The notes beneath the pieces were generated by a model. It made no database searches. It was not told where the DNA came from and worked only from the letters and a program-made list of their open reading frames with translations. Shown in pieces: positions 17,436 through 26,989 of a DNA stretch of 28,623 nucleotides. The position numbers were made by a program, and so were the translations under genes. The stretch's first letter is position 1; each line of letters opens with the position of its first letter. Where the stretch lies: the NCBI GenBank assembly GCA_964638775.1, contig CAZWZH010000012.1, positions 1 through 28,623 on the forward strand. Reading direction: 5' to 3'. Source of the DNA: Azophilus sp964638775. Lineage in GTDB: Bacteria; Pseudomonadota; Gammaproteobacteria; Pseudomonadales; Azotimanducaceae.

Positions 17436-17459
17436 AAACGTCGACGGATCGGCTATGAT
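17432..17459 (+). promoter_or_regulatory. Candidate promoter of hicAB
   Basis: TTGCAA (17432-17437) and TATGAT (17454-17459) are 16 bp apart, placing the transcription start about 25 bp before the hicA ATG. The -35 box shares bases with the palindrome at 17418-17435. Confidence 0.5.
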
Positions 17460-17491
17460 TTTCCCCACGAGCAAACAAGCCGGGTTACCAG

Positions 17492-17746
17492 ATGACACGG
17501 CTCCACAAGCTCGAAAGGCGATTTCAAAGTCGCCCAAGGGATTTCACCTGGGCTGAATTGCGGAGGCTGCTTGAAGGAGTCGGTTACATTGAAGTCAAGC
17601 CGGGCAGAACTTCCGGCTCAAGGGTTCGATTCGTCCACCCGAATGCACCGACGATCTTTGTGCACAGGCCCCATCCGGGAAACATCGTGAAAATGTACCT
17701 GATCGACGACATAACGCGTCTGCTGACCGAGGCGAAACTCATATGA
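17492..17746 (+). CDS. hicA: HicA-family toxin (variant lacking the usual active-site His)
   Basis: This 84-residue basic protein fits the small dsRBD-like HicA mRNA interferase fold: helix (WAELRRLLEGVGY), strands GSRVRF and TIFVHRPHPG, and C-terminal helix. Typical HicA has a histidine directly after SGS (SGSHR); here it is SGSRVRF, seen also in one HicA subgroup. H49, H58 and H61 remain as candidate catalytic residues. Toxin function is inferred mainly from pairing with hicB, which overlaps it by 4 bp (ATGA). The ribosome site is weak. GC content around hicA is noticeably lower than in flanking genes, consistent with horizontal acquisition. Confidence 0.82.
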   Translation: MTRLHKLERRFQSRPRDFTWAELRRLLEGVGYIEVKPGRTSGSRVRFVHPNAPTIFVHRPHPGNIVKMYLIDDITRLLTEAKLI

Positions 17747-18087
17747 GCAACATGCTGGAATACCGCGGCTTTCTGGGCTCGGTTCTCTACAGCGGTGAAG
17801 ACGAGACGTTTCACGGCAAGCTGGAGTTCATCCGCGACCTGGTCACCTACGAGGGCGACGATGCGAAAAGCCTGAAACAGGCGTTTCGCGAAGCGGTCGA
17901 CGACTATCTGCAACTTTGCGAGGTGGAAGAACGCGCGCCGGACGTGCCGCTCAAGGGCAGCTTCAACGTCCGGCCGGGGCGCGACCTGCACCGTCGCGCC
18001 ATGCTCTACGCCCGCCGGGAAGGCCTCACCCTGAACGCCGTGGTGACCGACGCCCTGCGCGTCTCGCTCGACCGCAGGGGCGCCTGA
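17743..18087 (+). CDS. hicB: HicB-family antitoxin with C-terminal DNA-binding domain
   Basis: The 114-residue protein has the HicB partial RNase H-like N-terminal domain (YRGFLGSVLYSGEDETFHGK, then helix KSLKQAFREAVDDYLQL) that binds the toxin. It also has a C-terminal ribbon-helix-helix segment (about 75-110: GSFNVRPGRDLHRRAMLYAR and on) for DNA binding. It should neutralise HicA and repress the operon at the upstream palindrome. It overlaps hicA by 4 bp, in the toxin-first order typical of HicAB. Confidence 0.88.
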   Translation: MSNMLEYRGFLGSVLYSGEDETFHGKLEFIRDLVTYEGDDAKSLKQAFREAVDDYLQLCEVEERAPDVPLKGSFNVRPGRDLHRRAMLYARREGLTLNAVVTDALRVSLDRRGA

Positions 18088-18104
18088 TATCGGCAACCGC
18101 CTGC

Positions 18105-18130
18105 TTGCATCCCGCTTCCGCTGGTAGAAT
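18105..18130 (+). promoter_or_regulatory. Possible promoter before argC (good -10, poor spacing)
   Basis: TAGAAT at 18125-18130 is a good -10 box 29 bp before the argC start. The nearest -35-like TTGCAT (18105-18110) is only 14 bp away, so the promoter call is weak. Confidence 0.3.
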
Positions 18131-18159
18131 GCCGCGCCCATAGGGCACGGTATTCGGCA

Positions 18160-19107
18160 TTGACGGTCAAGGTATACATCGACGGACAGGCAGGCACCAC
18201 GGGGCTGGAGATCGCCGGCCGTCTGCGCGGCCGCGCCGATATCGAACTGCTTGTCATCGCCGAAGCCGACCGCAAGCGTGACGCGGCGCGGCGCTGCCTG
18301 CTGCAGAGCGCCGATGTCGCCATCCTCTGCCTGCCGGACGACGCGGCCCGCGAGGCCGTGCGGCTCGCCGGCCCCGGCTGCCGGCTTATCGATGCCAGCA
18401 CCGCGCACCGCACCGACCCCGGCTGGGCATACGGCCTGCCCGAGCTTTCGACGCAACAGCCCGCCGCCATCGCCGGCGCCCGGCTGGTGAGCAACCCGGG
18501 TTGCTACCCCCAGGGCTTCATCCTGGCCATTCGCCCGTTGATCGAAGCCGGCCTGCTCGATGCCGCGACTCCGCTGTCGGTGCATGCGCTGTCCGGCTAT
18601 TCCGGCGGCGGCAGGAAGATGATCGAGGCGTACCGGGCGCTGGATACGGAACAGCGGGAAGCCTGGGGAGCGCGTCCCTATTCCCTGGAACTGGCGCACA
18701 AGCACCTACCGGAGATGCGGCGCTACGCGGGAACCGTCAGGGAACCGCTTTTCTCCCCTATCGTCGGTAATTTCTACAAGGGCATGGTGACCCAGATACC
18801 CCTGTTCGGCGAGCAGGTCTCCGCCGGCACGGCGCCCGCCGACGTCCGGCGAATACTGGCGGAGGCCTACGCCGGCGCCCGCTTCGTCGATGTGCTGCCG
18901 TTTCCCGCCGACGAGGCGCTGGACGGCGGCTACCTGAGCCCTACCGCCTGCAACGGCACCAACCGCCTGGAGATCGCGGTGTTCGGCAACGAGCGCCGCA
19001 TGCTGCTCAGCGCCCGCTACGACAACCTCGGCAAGGGCGCGGCGGGGGCCGCCGTACAGAACCTGAACCTGATGCTCGACTGCGACGAAGCGGCGGGCCT
19101 GGAGTGA
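18160..19107 (+). CDS. argC: N-acetyl-gamma-glutamyl-phosphate reductase, type 2 ArgC
   Basis: This 315-residue enzyme carries out the NADPH-dependent third step of arginine synthesis. It shows the nucleotide-binding start KVYIDGQAGTTGLEI, the catalytic cysteine C115 in SNPGCYPQG, and the dimerisation segments SGYSGGGRKMIEAY and AHKHLPEM. The short N-terminal domain with GQAGTTG is typical of the type 2 (bacterial short) form. The start is TTG 18160; no ATG is close. It is the only arginine gene in the window and sits 4 bp before an aminotransferase, which invites the idea that they act in related amino-acid metabolism. Confidence 0.93.
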   Translation: MTVKVYIDGQAGTTGLEIAGRLRGRADIELLVIAEADRKRDAARRCLLQSADVAILCLPDDAAREAVRLAGPGCRLIDASTAHRTDPGWAYGLPELSTQQPAAIAGARLVSNPGCYPQGFILAIRPLIEAGLLDAATPLSVHALSGYSGGGRKMIEAYRALDTEQREAWGARPYSLELAHKHLPEMRRYAGTVREPLFSPIVGNFYKGMVTQIPLFGEQVSAGTAPADVRRILAEAYAGARFVDVLPFPADEALDGGYLSPTACNGTNRLEIAVFGNERRMLLSARYDNLGKGAAGAAVQNLNLMLDCDEAAGLE

Positions 19108-19111
19108 ACCC

Positions 19112-20385
19112 ATGACCCCCCTAGCCGACCGGTCGCCCCAAGAACTCGCGGACCTCGAGGCAACGCTCCAGCGCGACCTCGACCTGCAACGGGCCAACCG
19201 GCTCTCGCTCGACCTGACCCGGGGCAAACCGGGCCCGGACCAGCTTGCCGTGAGCGCCGCCATCGACGAGCCTCCGGACAGCTACCTGGCCACGGACGGC
19301 ACCGACGCCCGCAACTACGGCGCCCTGCGCGGCCTGCCCGAAGCCCGGGCGCTCGGAGCGGAACTGCTCGGTGTCGAACCGGGCCGGGTGTTCGCCGCCG
19401 GCAACTCCAGCCTTTTCCTGATGTTCCAGGTCGTGGAAACGGCCTTGAGGCGCGGGCTCTGGGGCGACGAACGCCGCTGGTCATCGAGCGATCCACCCAG
19501 AATGCTGGCCCCCGCCCCCGGCTACGACCGCCACTTCACCGTCTGCGAGAAGCTGGGCATCCACATGCTCGCCGTGCCCATGCTCGACTCCGGCCCCGAC
19601 ATGGACGCCATTCACGCGCTAACCCGGGAGGACCCGTCGGTCAAGGGCATCTGGTGCGTTCCCAAGTATTCCAATCCCACCGGTTGCATCTACAGCGACG
19701 CGACCGTAGCTGCGTTGGCGGAACTCCCGGAACGGGCCGCGGCAGACGATTTCGTCGTGCTCTGGGACAACGCCTACGCGGTGCACGACTTCGAGTTCCC
19801 GTCTGCGCCGCTGGCGAACCTGTACCAACTGGCCCTGGCGGCCGGCACCGAAGACCACGTGGCCCTGTTCGCCTCCACCTCGAAGATCACCTACGCCAAC
19901 GGCGGCCTCGCCTTCTGCGCCGGGTCGGACGCGCTGCTCGGTGCGCTGCAGCGAACGCTGGAAGTCATGATGATTGGCCCGGACAAGGTCTCGCAGCTCC
20001 GGCACGCGCGGTTCCTGGCCGGGCGCATCGAGGAGCACATGGCACGGCACGCGGAACTGCTGAAGCCCAAGTTCGAACTGGTGGACCGGATTCTCGAACA
20101 GGAACTCGGCGGTCTCGGCATCGCCACCTGGACGAAGCCGAAGGGCGGCTATTTCGTTTCCCTCGACGTCCTTCCCGGCGCCGCGGCCCGGGTTGTCGAC
20201 CTGGCCAGGGACGTGGGGCTGAAGCTCACCCCCGCCGGCGCCACCTTCCCCTACGGCCGCGATTCGGACGACCGCAACATCCGTATCGCACCCACCTTCA
20301 CCGTCGGCGACGACCTGCAAACGGCCATGGGTGTGCTGACCCGGTGTGTGCAACTGGCCTGTGTGCAACAACTGCGCGGCAAGGC

Positions 20386-20389
<4 letters not shown>
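19112..20389 (+). CDS. Class Ic aspartate aminotransferase (PLP enzyme)
   Basis: The 425-residue protein belongs to the MocR-like/alanine-glyoxylate aminotransferase group (Pfam Aminotran_MocR) and resembles the Corynebacterium aspartate aminotransferase of subgroup Ic closely: LSLDLTRGKPGPDQL, DGTDARNYGALRGLPE, PAPGYDRHF, NPTG (188-191), WDNAYAVHDFEF, the PLP lysine K258 in STSKITYANGG, and a substrate-binding RNIRIAPTF. It should interconvert aspartate and oxaloacetate with glutamate. No helix-turn-helix domain is fused. GGAG precedes ATG 19112. It overlaps the helicase gene by 4 bp and follows argC by 4 bp, forming an operon. Confidence 0.88.
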
Positions 20390-21606
<1,217 letters not shown>

Positions 21607-21643
21607 TACGATAGGGGTCTGGAGGAACGGAAAGGAGCGCAAC

Positions 21644-22438
21644 GTGATCGTCGAGCAGATCTGGACGGGCAACGCCTATCGGAACTTCAACTATCTCATC
21701 GCCTGCGGCGAGACCGGCGAGGCCATCGCCGTCGACCCCCTGGACCATGAGAAATGCCTCGGCCGAGCCAGGGAAAAAGGCTGGGAGATCACCCAGGTGC
21801 TCAATACCCACGAACACCCCGACCACACCGGCGGCAACGATGCGGTGATTGCGGCCACCTCCGCGAAGCTGCTCGCCCACGCCAACGCCGGCTCGCGCAT
21901 CGACGGCATCGATGTGGGCCTGAACGCCGGCGACGTGGTCAAGGTCGGCAAGAGCGTCGAACTGCTCGCCCTCGACACGCCGGGTCACACCATGAGCCAC
22001 ATCTGCCTGCTCTCGAAGACCGACACGCCCGCGCTCTTCTCCGGAGACACCCTGTTCAATGCCGGCGCCGGCAACTGCCACAACGGCGGTTACCCGGAAG
22101 AGCTGTACAAGACCTTCGCCTCCCAGCTCGACGCCCTCCCGGAAGACACCCTCGTCTATCCCGGCCACGATTACATCACCAACAACCTCGGCTTCACCCT
22201 CGACCGCGAACCGGACAACGAGGCCGCGGCAAACCTGCTGGGCGAGCTGGACGGCACCCACGACCCGGCCAATCCACTGGTTACCACCATCGCCCTGGAA
22301 CGCGACATCAACACGTTCTTCCGCCTGACCAGCCCAAGCGTGATCGGCAAACTGAAGGAAGCCTTCCCCGACATGGACGACGAGCCCACGCCCGAGGCCG
22401 TATTCCTGAAACTGAGGGAACTGCGCAACTCCTGGTAA
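21644..22438 (+). CDS. Metallo-beta-lactamase-fold hydrolase, glyoxalase II-like
   Basis: The 264-residue protein has the dinuclear metal ligands of glyoxalase II: THEHPDH (55-61), H115 in GHTMSH, D135 in SGDTLFNAGAGNC, and H175 in YPGHDY. It probably hydrolyses S-D-lactoylglutathione or a related thioester in the cytoplasm. Compared with classical GloB it has an altered C-terminal region (TFFRLTSPSVIGKLKEAFP) and may differ in substrate. The start is GTG 21644, supported by AAAGGAG 6-7 bp upstream. Confidence 0.85.
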   Translation: MIVEQIWTGNAYRNFNYLIACGETGEAIAVDPLDHEKCLGRAREKGWEITQVLNTHEHPDHTGGNDAVIAATSAKLLAHANAGSRIDGIDVGLNAGDVVKVGKSVELLALDTPGHTMSHICLLSKTDTPALFSGDTLFNAGAGNCHNGGYPEELYKTFASQLDALPEDTLVYPGHDYITNNLGFTLDREPDNEAAANLLGELDGTHDPANPLVTTIALERDINTFFRLTSPSVIGKLKEAFPDMDDEPTPEAVFLKLRELRNSW

Positions 22439-22504
22439 ACACCGCCTCGCCGCCAGCGGGATGGCCGGCACAACATCCTGGCCCACAATTGGAGAGGGTG
22501 TGCG

Positions 22505-23596
22505 GTGCTAGAATCGCCACGCAAATCCGAGGGCATCGCGTTGGGTTCCGGCAAGGGCATCGTCATATTCGCTTCGCTGGTCGTGGTCGCAGCCGGCCTC
22601 AAGGCCGCGGAAGACCTGGCGGTGCCCTTCCTGCTCGCGGCCTTCATCGCCACCATCGCAGCCACCCCCATGTTCTGGCTGGAGCGGCACCGGGTACCGG
22701 GCTGGGCGGCGATCGGCATCGTGATGACCGCCATGGTGGTCATTCTCCTGGGGGCCGGCGCCCTGGTGGCGCAATCCGCGGGCGCGTTCACCCAGAAACT
22801 TCCCTTCTACCAGGAACGCCTGACGGCGCTCTTCACGGAGGCGATCAACTGGCTCGGCGGCTACGGCATCGAACTTTCCCGAAACCTCCTGATCGAAAAC
22901 TTCAATCCGGGCGAGGCCCTGGCCCTGGCAGGCAACACCGTGGCCGGCCTCGGCGGCGTGCTGTCGAACAGTTTTCTCATTCTGTTGACGGTGATCTTCA
23001 TTCTCGCCGAAGCGACCAGTTTCCCGCGCAAGCTGCGCGATGTGCTGAGCGATGCCGACCGCTCCATGCCCTATTTCACGCGCTTCGCCGAGAACGTGAA
23101 CCGCTATTTCGCCATCAAGACCACCGTGAGCCTGGTCACGGGCCTCGTCGTAACCGGCTACCTCGCGATACTCGGCGTCGATTTCCCCGTCCTCTGGGGG
23201 CTGCTTGCCTTCCTGCTCAATTTCGTGCCGGCCATCGGCTCGATCATCGCCGCCATTCCCGCCGTACTGCTGGCGCTGGTGCAACTCGGCCCCGGTTTCG
23301 CGCTGCTGACGGCGGCCGGGTACGCCGTGGTCAACGTCGGCATGGGCAACGTGGTCGAACCGCGGTTCATGGGGCGGGGCCTGGGGCTATCCACGCTGGT
23401 CGTCTTCCTCTCCCTGGTTTTATGGGGATGGATACTCGGGCCGGTGGGCATGCTGCTCTCGGTGCCCCTGACCATGACCGCAAAGATCGCCCTGGAGGCC
23501 AACCCCTCCACCGAGTGGCTGGCGCACCTGCTGGGCCCCGCGCAGCCCGCCCCACGCAAGGCGGCGGAGGCCGAAGCGGGCCAGTCGGACGCATGA
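22505..23596 (+). CDS. AI-2E family transporter (PerM/TqsA/YhhT-like)
   Basis: This 363-residue membrane protein has paired hydrophobic helices near the N-terminus (about 18-35, 40-60), another at about 68-92, a soluble central part, and a C-terminal cluster of helices with the family features NFVPAIGSIIAAIP and GWILGPVGMLLSVPL. Members export various small molecules or ions; the link to autoinducer 2 holds for only some. The start is GTG 22505 after GGAGAGGG. It ends in a 20-residue alanine/glutamate tail and overlaps the next gene by 4 bp. Confidence 0.9.
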   Translation: MLESPRKSEGIALGSGKGIVIFASLVVVAAGLKAAEDLAVPFLLAAFIATIAATPMFWLERHRVPGWAAIGIVMTAMVVILLGAGALVAQSAGAFTQKLPFYQERLTALFTEAINWLGGYGIELSRNLLIENFNPGEALALAGNTVAGLGGVLSNSFLILLTVIFILAEATSFPRKLRDVLSDADRSMPYFTRFAENVNRYFAIKTTVSLVTGLVVTGYLAILGVDFPVLWGLLAFLLNFVPAIGSIIAAIPAVLLALVQLGPGFALLTAAGYAVVNVGMGNVVEPRFMGRGLGLSTLVVFLSLVLWGWILGPVGMLLSVPLTMTAKIALEANPSTEWLAHLLGPAQPAPRKAAEAEAGQSDA

Positions 23597-24672
23597 CCTA
23601 CGAGCGCGACAACATCCGCCGGATGCAAGGTTATGTGTGGGGGGAGCAGCCGACCGATACCGATACCTGCAAACTGAACACCAACGAGAACCCCTATCCG
23701 CCGAGCCCCGCGGTACAGACAACGCTGGCCTCCTTCGACACCGGGACATTGCGCACCTACCCCCAGCCGACCGCCGATGCATTGCGTACCGCACTGGCGA
23801 AACACCACGGGCTGGGGAGCGACAACGTGATTGTCGCCAACGGTGGCGACGAGGGGCTGCGCATGGCGATCACCACTTTCGTGGAGCCCGGATCGCCCCT
23901 CGGCACCGCGCTGCCGACCTATTCCCTCTATCCGGTACTCGCCCAGGTGCACGATGCGCCGGTGGCCGAAGCCGAGCTGACCGCAAAGTGGCTGCCGCCC
24001 CCGGATTTTGCCCGGCGCATGAACGCGGCAGGAGCGCAGTTGACGTGCCTGCCGAACCCGCACGCGCCGTCGGGCTGCCTGTTCGATGCCGGGTATGTCC
24101 GCGATCTGGCCAGGGAGCTCGATGGCGTGCTGCTGATCGACGAAGCCTACGTCGATTTCGTCGATCCGGGGTTGAACTACGACGCGGTCGGCCTTCTGGA
24201 CAGCATCGACAACCTGCTGATCCTCCGGTCGTTCTCGAAAGGCTACAGCCTGGCCGGACTGCGCCTGGGGTACGTGCTGGGACAGGCGGGGCTGATCGAA
24301 CCCATGCTCACCAAGACCCGGGACAGCTACAACGTCAACGCGTTCGGGCAGGGGCTGGGGCTCGCCGCGTTCCTGGACCGGGAACACGCGGAAAACACCT
24401 GGACGGCGGTACGCGGCTCCCGGGACCGCCTCGCCGACCAACTGGCGGTCCTCGGGTTTTCCGCGCCCCCCTCCCAGGCCAATTTCCTGCTGGCGCAGGC
24501 ACCTGCCAGGTCTTCATTGACTGCGCGGGACATCTATCTGGCGCTGAAGGAGCGCGGCATTCTCGTTCGTTACTTCGATGCACCTCGACTCAAGGACAAG
24601 CTGCGGATCACGATCGGCACGCCAGAACAGAACTCCCGCCTCGTCGCAGCGCTCACCGCCCTGTTAACATGA
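23593..24672 (+). CDS. hisC: HisC-like histidinol-phosphate aminotransferase
   Basis: This 359-residue class I/II PLP aminotransferase matches HisC: KLNTNENPYPPSP, NVIVANGGDEGLRMA, NPHAPSG, IDEAYVDFVD, and the PLP lysine K216 in RSFSKGYSLAGLRLG. It transfers the amino group from glutamate in histidine synthesis; relatives can also act on aromatic amino acids. There are no other his genes nearby, so it may be a second, specialised copy. ATG 23593 overlaps the transporter stop (ATGA); an open frame continuing far upstream is a shadow. Confidence 0.88.
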   Translation: MTYERDNIRRMQGYVWGEQPTDTDTCKLNTNENPYPPSPAVQTTLASFDTGTLRTYPQPTADALRTALAKHHGLGSDNVIVANGGDEGLRMAITTFVEPGSPLGTALPTYSLYPVLAQVHDAPVAEAELTAKWLPPPDFARRMNAAGAQLTCLPNPHAPSGCLFDAGYVRDLARELDGVLLIDEAYVDFVDPGLNYDAVGLLDSIDNLLILRSFSKGYSLAGLRLGYVLGQAGLIEPMLTKTRDSYNVNAFGQGLGLAAFLDREHAENTWTAVRGSRDRLADQLAVLGFSAPPSQANFLLAQAPARSSLTARDIYLALKERGILVRYFDAPRLKDKLRITIGTPEQNSRLVAALTALLT

Positions 24673-24715
24673 CGCCGCCGGGCCCCGGCCCGACCTGTTC
24701 ATGGATAGGCCGGGC

Positions 24716-24721
24716 TACAAT
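24716..24721 (+). promoter_or_regulatory. Possible -10 element before the rhomboid gene
   Basis: TACAAT lies 11 bp before the ATG with no good -35 at the proper distance. If used, transcription would begin only about 5 bp before the start codon. Confidence 0.25.
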
Positions 24722-24732
24722 AGAGACATGAC

Positions 24733-25491
24733 ATGTTTCCGCTGAGAGACGAAAACCCGCGGGTCCACAAACCGGTTGCCGTCATTGCGATCATCGTGCT
24801 GAACGGCATGGTGTGGCTCTTCGTGCAGGGCCTGGGCGGCGGCTACGCCCTGGCCGAATCGCTGTGCCTCTACGGCCTGGTGCCGGGCGACCTGCTGGGC
24901 CACCTCGACACGGGCCATGCGATTCCGGTCGGCAACAACCTGATGTGCCGGCTGGACGGGCCGAACCCGGAAACCGTGCTGACCTCCATGTTCATGCACG
25001 GCGGCTGGTTCCACATTCTGGGCAACATGTGGTTCCTGTGGGTGTTCGGCGACAACATCGAGGACGTGATGGGCCCGTTCCGGTTTATCGCCTTCTATCT
25101 CCTGTGCGGCGCCGCCGCGGCGTTCGCGCAGATCCTCACCGACCCCTCGAGCCCCATCCCGATGGTCGGCGCATCTGGCGCCATCGGCGGCGTGATGGGC
25201 GCCTACGCGCTGCTGTATCCCCGTCACCACGTGCACACGCTGATCTTTCTCGGCTTCTACATCACCACCATCGCCGTACCCGCCATGTTCATGCTGGGCT
25301 ACTGGTTCCTGATCCAGATTGTCGGCGGCCTGCCCGGACTCGGCTCGTCCGGCGGCGGCGTCGCCTTCTGGGCGCACATCGGCGGATTCGTCGCGGGCCT
25401 CGTACTGGTGAAGTTCTTCAAGCGGGACGACTACATGCAGGCCCACCAGGCCCAGGCGCCCCGCCGCACCTCGCGACACCGCTGGTTCTAA
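24733..25491 (+). CDS. Rhomboid-family intramembrane serine protease
   Basis: The 252-residue membrane protein has about six to seven helices and the rhomboid features: HGGWFHILGNMWFLWVFGD (loop and helix 2), catalytic serine S148 in GASGAIGG, and catalytic histidine H215 in WAHIGGFVAG. It should cleave membrane proteins within the bilayer. The 40-residue periplasmic loop after helix 1 (with CLYGLVPGDLL and NNLMC) contains two cysteines that might form a disulfide. The basic C-terminal tail is cytoplasmic. The ribosome site is weak. Confidence 0.9.
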   Translation: MFPLRDENPRVHKPVAVIAIIVLNGMVWLFVQGLGGGYALAESLCLYGLVPGDLLGHLDTGHAIPVGNNLMCRLDGPNPETVLTSMFMHGGWFHILGNMWFLWVFGDNIEDVMGPFRFIAFYLLCGAAAAFAQILTDPSSPIPMVGASGAIGGVMGAYALLYPRHHVHTLIFLGFYITTIAVPAMFMLGYWFLIQIVGGLPGLGSSGGGVAFWAHIGGFVAGLVLVKFFKRDDYMQAHQAQAPRRTSRHRWF

Positions 25492-25530
25492 CCGCACCTG
25501 ATCATGAACAGTTGCTCCTGAGGAGGAAAC

Positions 25531-26436
25531 ATGTCGATTCGCATGCCGGCAGTCAGTCTTGCCGCGATTCCCGGGCGGAGGGAAAAGACCCTCCAGATCG
25601 CCGAACAAATCGAGCAGAGAGGTTTCCCGGCGATTTACGGGCCGAGCCTGGGCGACAGCCTGTCGCTCTGCCTGGCCATGGCGCAGAGAACACGGCACGT
25701 GCAATTGGGCACGACGATCACGCCGATCTACACCCGGCACGTCAACGATTTCGCGCAGACGGCCTCCTTCATTCACGAGGTTTCCGACGGGCGCTTCCGG
25801 TTCGGTATCGGCGTGAGCCATGCGCCCGCCATGGACCGCCTCGGCGTCACCCCGGGCAAGCCAATCGCCGACATCCGCAAGTTCGTGGCCGACCTGAAGG
25901 CCGTGCCCCGTGCCGGGCAGTTGCCGCCCATCGTGCTCGCGGCGCTGCGCGACAGGATGATCCGCCTCGCCGAGGAGATCGCCGACGGGTTGGTGTTCGC
26001 CAACGGCGCGCGCACGCACATGGCGGCGTCGCTGGCCAACCTGAGCGAGGAAGCGCGCACGGGGGAGCGCTTCTTCATCGGCAACATGATTCCCACCTGC
26101 ATCAGCGACGACGAGCCCGCGGCGATGGCCGTGAACCGGCGCACGCTCAGTTCATATGCCTACCTGCCGAACTACCGCAACTACTGGCGGGAGGCAGGCT
26201 ACGAGGACGAGATGGCCGCGGTGGAAGCGGCGCTCGCCGACGGGCGCCACGACGATGTGGCGGCCTGCCTTTCCGACCGCTGGCTCGCGGACACTACGCT
26301 GTTCGGTTCCGCAAGCAAGGTGCGCGACGGTATCGAGGCCTGGTTCGACGCGGGCATCAAGACGCCGATCATCGTCCCCTCTTCCGCCTCCGGGGGCCAG
26401 ATCCAGGCCCTGGAGGAGTTCTTCTCCATCTGGTAG
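25531..26436 (+). CDS. Luciferase-like (LLM class) flavin-dependent oxidoreductase
   Basis: This 301-residue TIM-barrel protein belongs to the bacterial luciferase superfamily: ERGF-type start (EQRGFPAIYGPS), strand HVQLGTTITPIYTRHV, and GRFRFGIGVSHAP. Such enzymes use FMNH2 or reduced F420 to oxidise or reduce small molecules; cofactor and substrate cannot be told here. It is somewhat shorter than many relatives. A strong ribosome site (AGGAGG) sits 6-7 bp before ATG 25531. It lies 39 bp after the rhomboid gene and 16 bp before sixA. Confidence 0.87.
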   Translation: MSIRMPAVSLAAIPGRREKTLQIAEQIEQRGFPAIYGPSLGDSLSLCLAMAQRTRHVQLGTTITPIYTRHVNDFAQTASFIHEVSDGRFRFGIGVSHAPAMDRLGVTPGKPIADIRKFVADLKAVPRAGQLPPIVLAALRDRMIRLAEEIADGLVFANGARTHMAASLANLSEEARTGERFFIGNMIPTCISDDEPAAMAVNRRTLSSYAYLPNYRNYWREAGYEDEMAAVEAALADGRHDDVAACLSDRWLADTTLFGSASKVRDGIEAWFDAGIKTPIIVPSSASGGQIQALEEFFSIW

Positions 26437-26452
26437 CGGACGGCACACCCGC

Positions 26453-26935
26453 ATGCGCCTCTGGCTCATCCGCCACGCCAAGTCGTCCTGGGTCGACCGG
26501 GGCCTGTCCGACTTCGACCGGCCCCTGAACGGCCGGGGCCGCCGGGACGGCCCGAGGATGCAGGATTGGTTGCGCAACCAGGCGTACGGGCCGTCCTGGA
26601 TCTGGACCAGCGATGCGATGAGGGCGCTGGCCACAGCAGAGTTCGTCCGGGGCGCCTTCCCCGGCGCCCGGCTGGTCACCGACCACAGGCTCTATGGCGC
26701 CTGGCCCGAGACGATCCTCGACGTGGTCAGGGAAACCCCCGCCGGCATCGACGCCGTGGCTGTGGTGGCCCACAACCCGGGCATGACGGACTGCATCAAC
26801 CTGCTCGCGGGGGCACGGGCGATCGACAACCTGCCGACTTTCGGCATCGCCCGCCTGCAGTGGTTCGGGGGTCTCGACAGCCTGGCGTTCGGCCAGGCCA
26901 ATCTGGAGATGCTGATGGCGCCGAAGCTGCTTTGA
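26453..26935 (+). CDS. sixA: SixA-like phosphohistidine phosphatase
   Basis: The 160-residue histidine-phosphatase family protein begins MRLWLIRHAKSSW, with the RH motif nucleophile H8, and has the second histidine H107 in VVAHNPGMTD. It matches SixA, which removes phosphate from histidine phosphotransfer domains such as ArcB or PtsP-type proteins. ATG 26453 follows the previous gene by 16 bp. It is convergent with the repeat protein; the 54 bp between them hold no clear terminator. Confidence 0.88.
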   Translation: MRLWLIRHAKSSWVDRGLSDFDRPLNGRGRRDGPRMQDWLRNQAYGPSWIWTSDAMRALATAEFVRGAFPGARLVTDHRLYGAWPETILDVVRETPAGIDAVAVVAHNPGMTDCINLLAGARAIDNLPTFGIARLQWFGGLDSLAFGQANLEMLMAPKLL

Positions 26936-26989
26936 TGGAACACCCTCGCATGGATTCAATTTTCAGCTCATCGTTTTCGGGCTCGCCAT

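Noticed and set aside
19654..20385. In-frame upstream extension of the DEAD-box gene
   Set aside because: It lies inside the aminotransferase gene and is arginine-rich shadow sequence; the ATGA overlap at 20386 gives a family-like start.
21754..23592. Very long plus-strand frame running upstream of hisC through two genes
   Set aside because: It is out of frame with the metallo-hydrolase and transporter genes, both of which have clear domains and starts.
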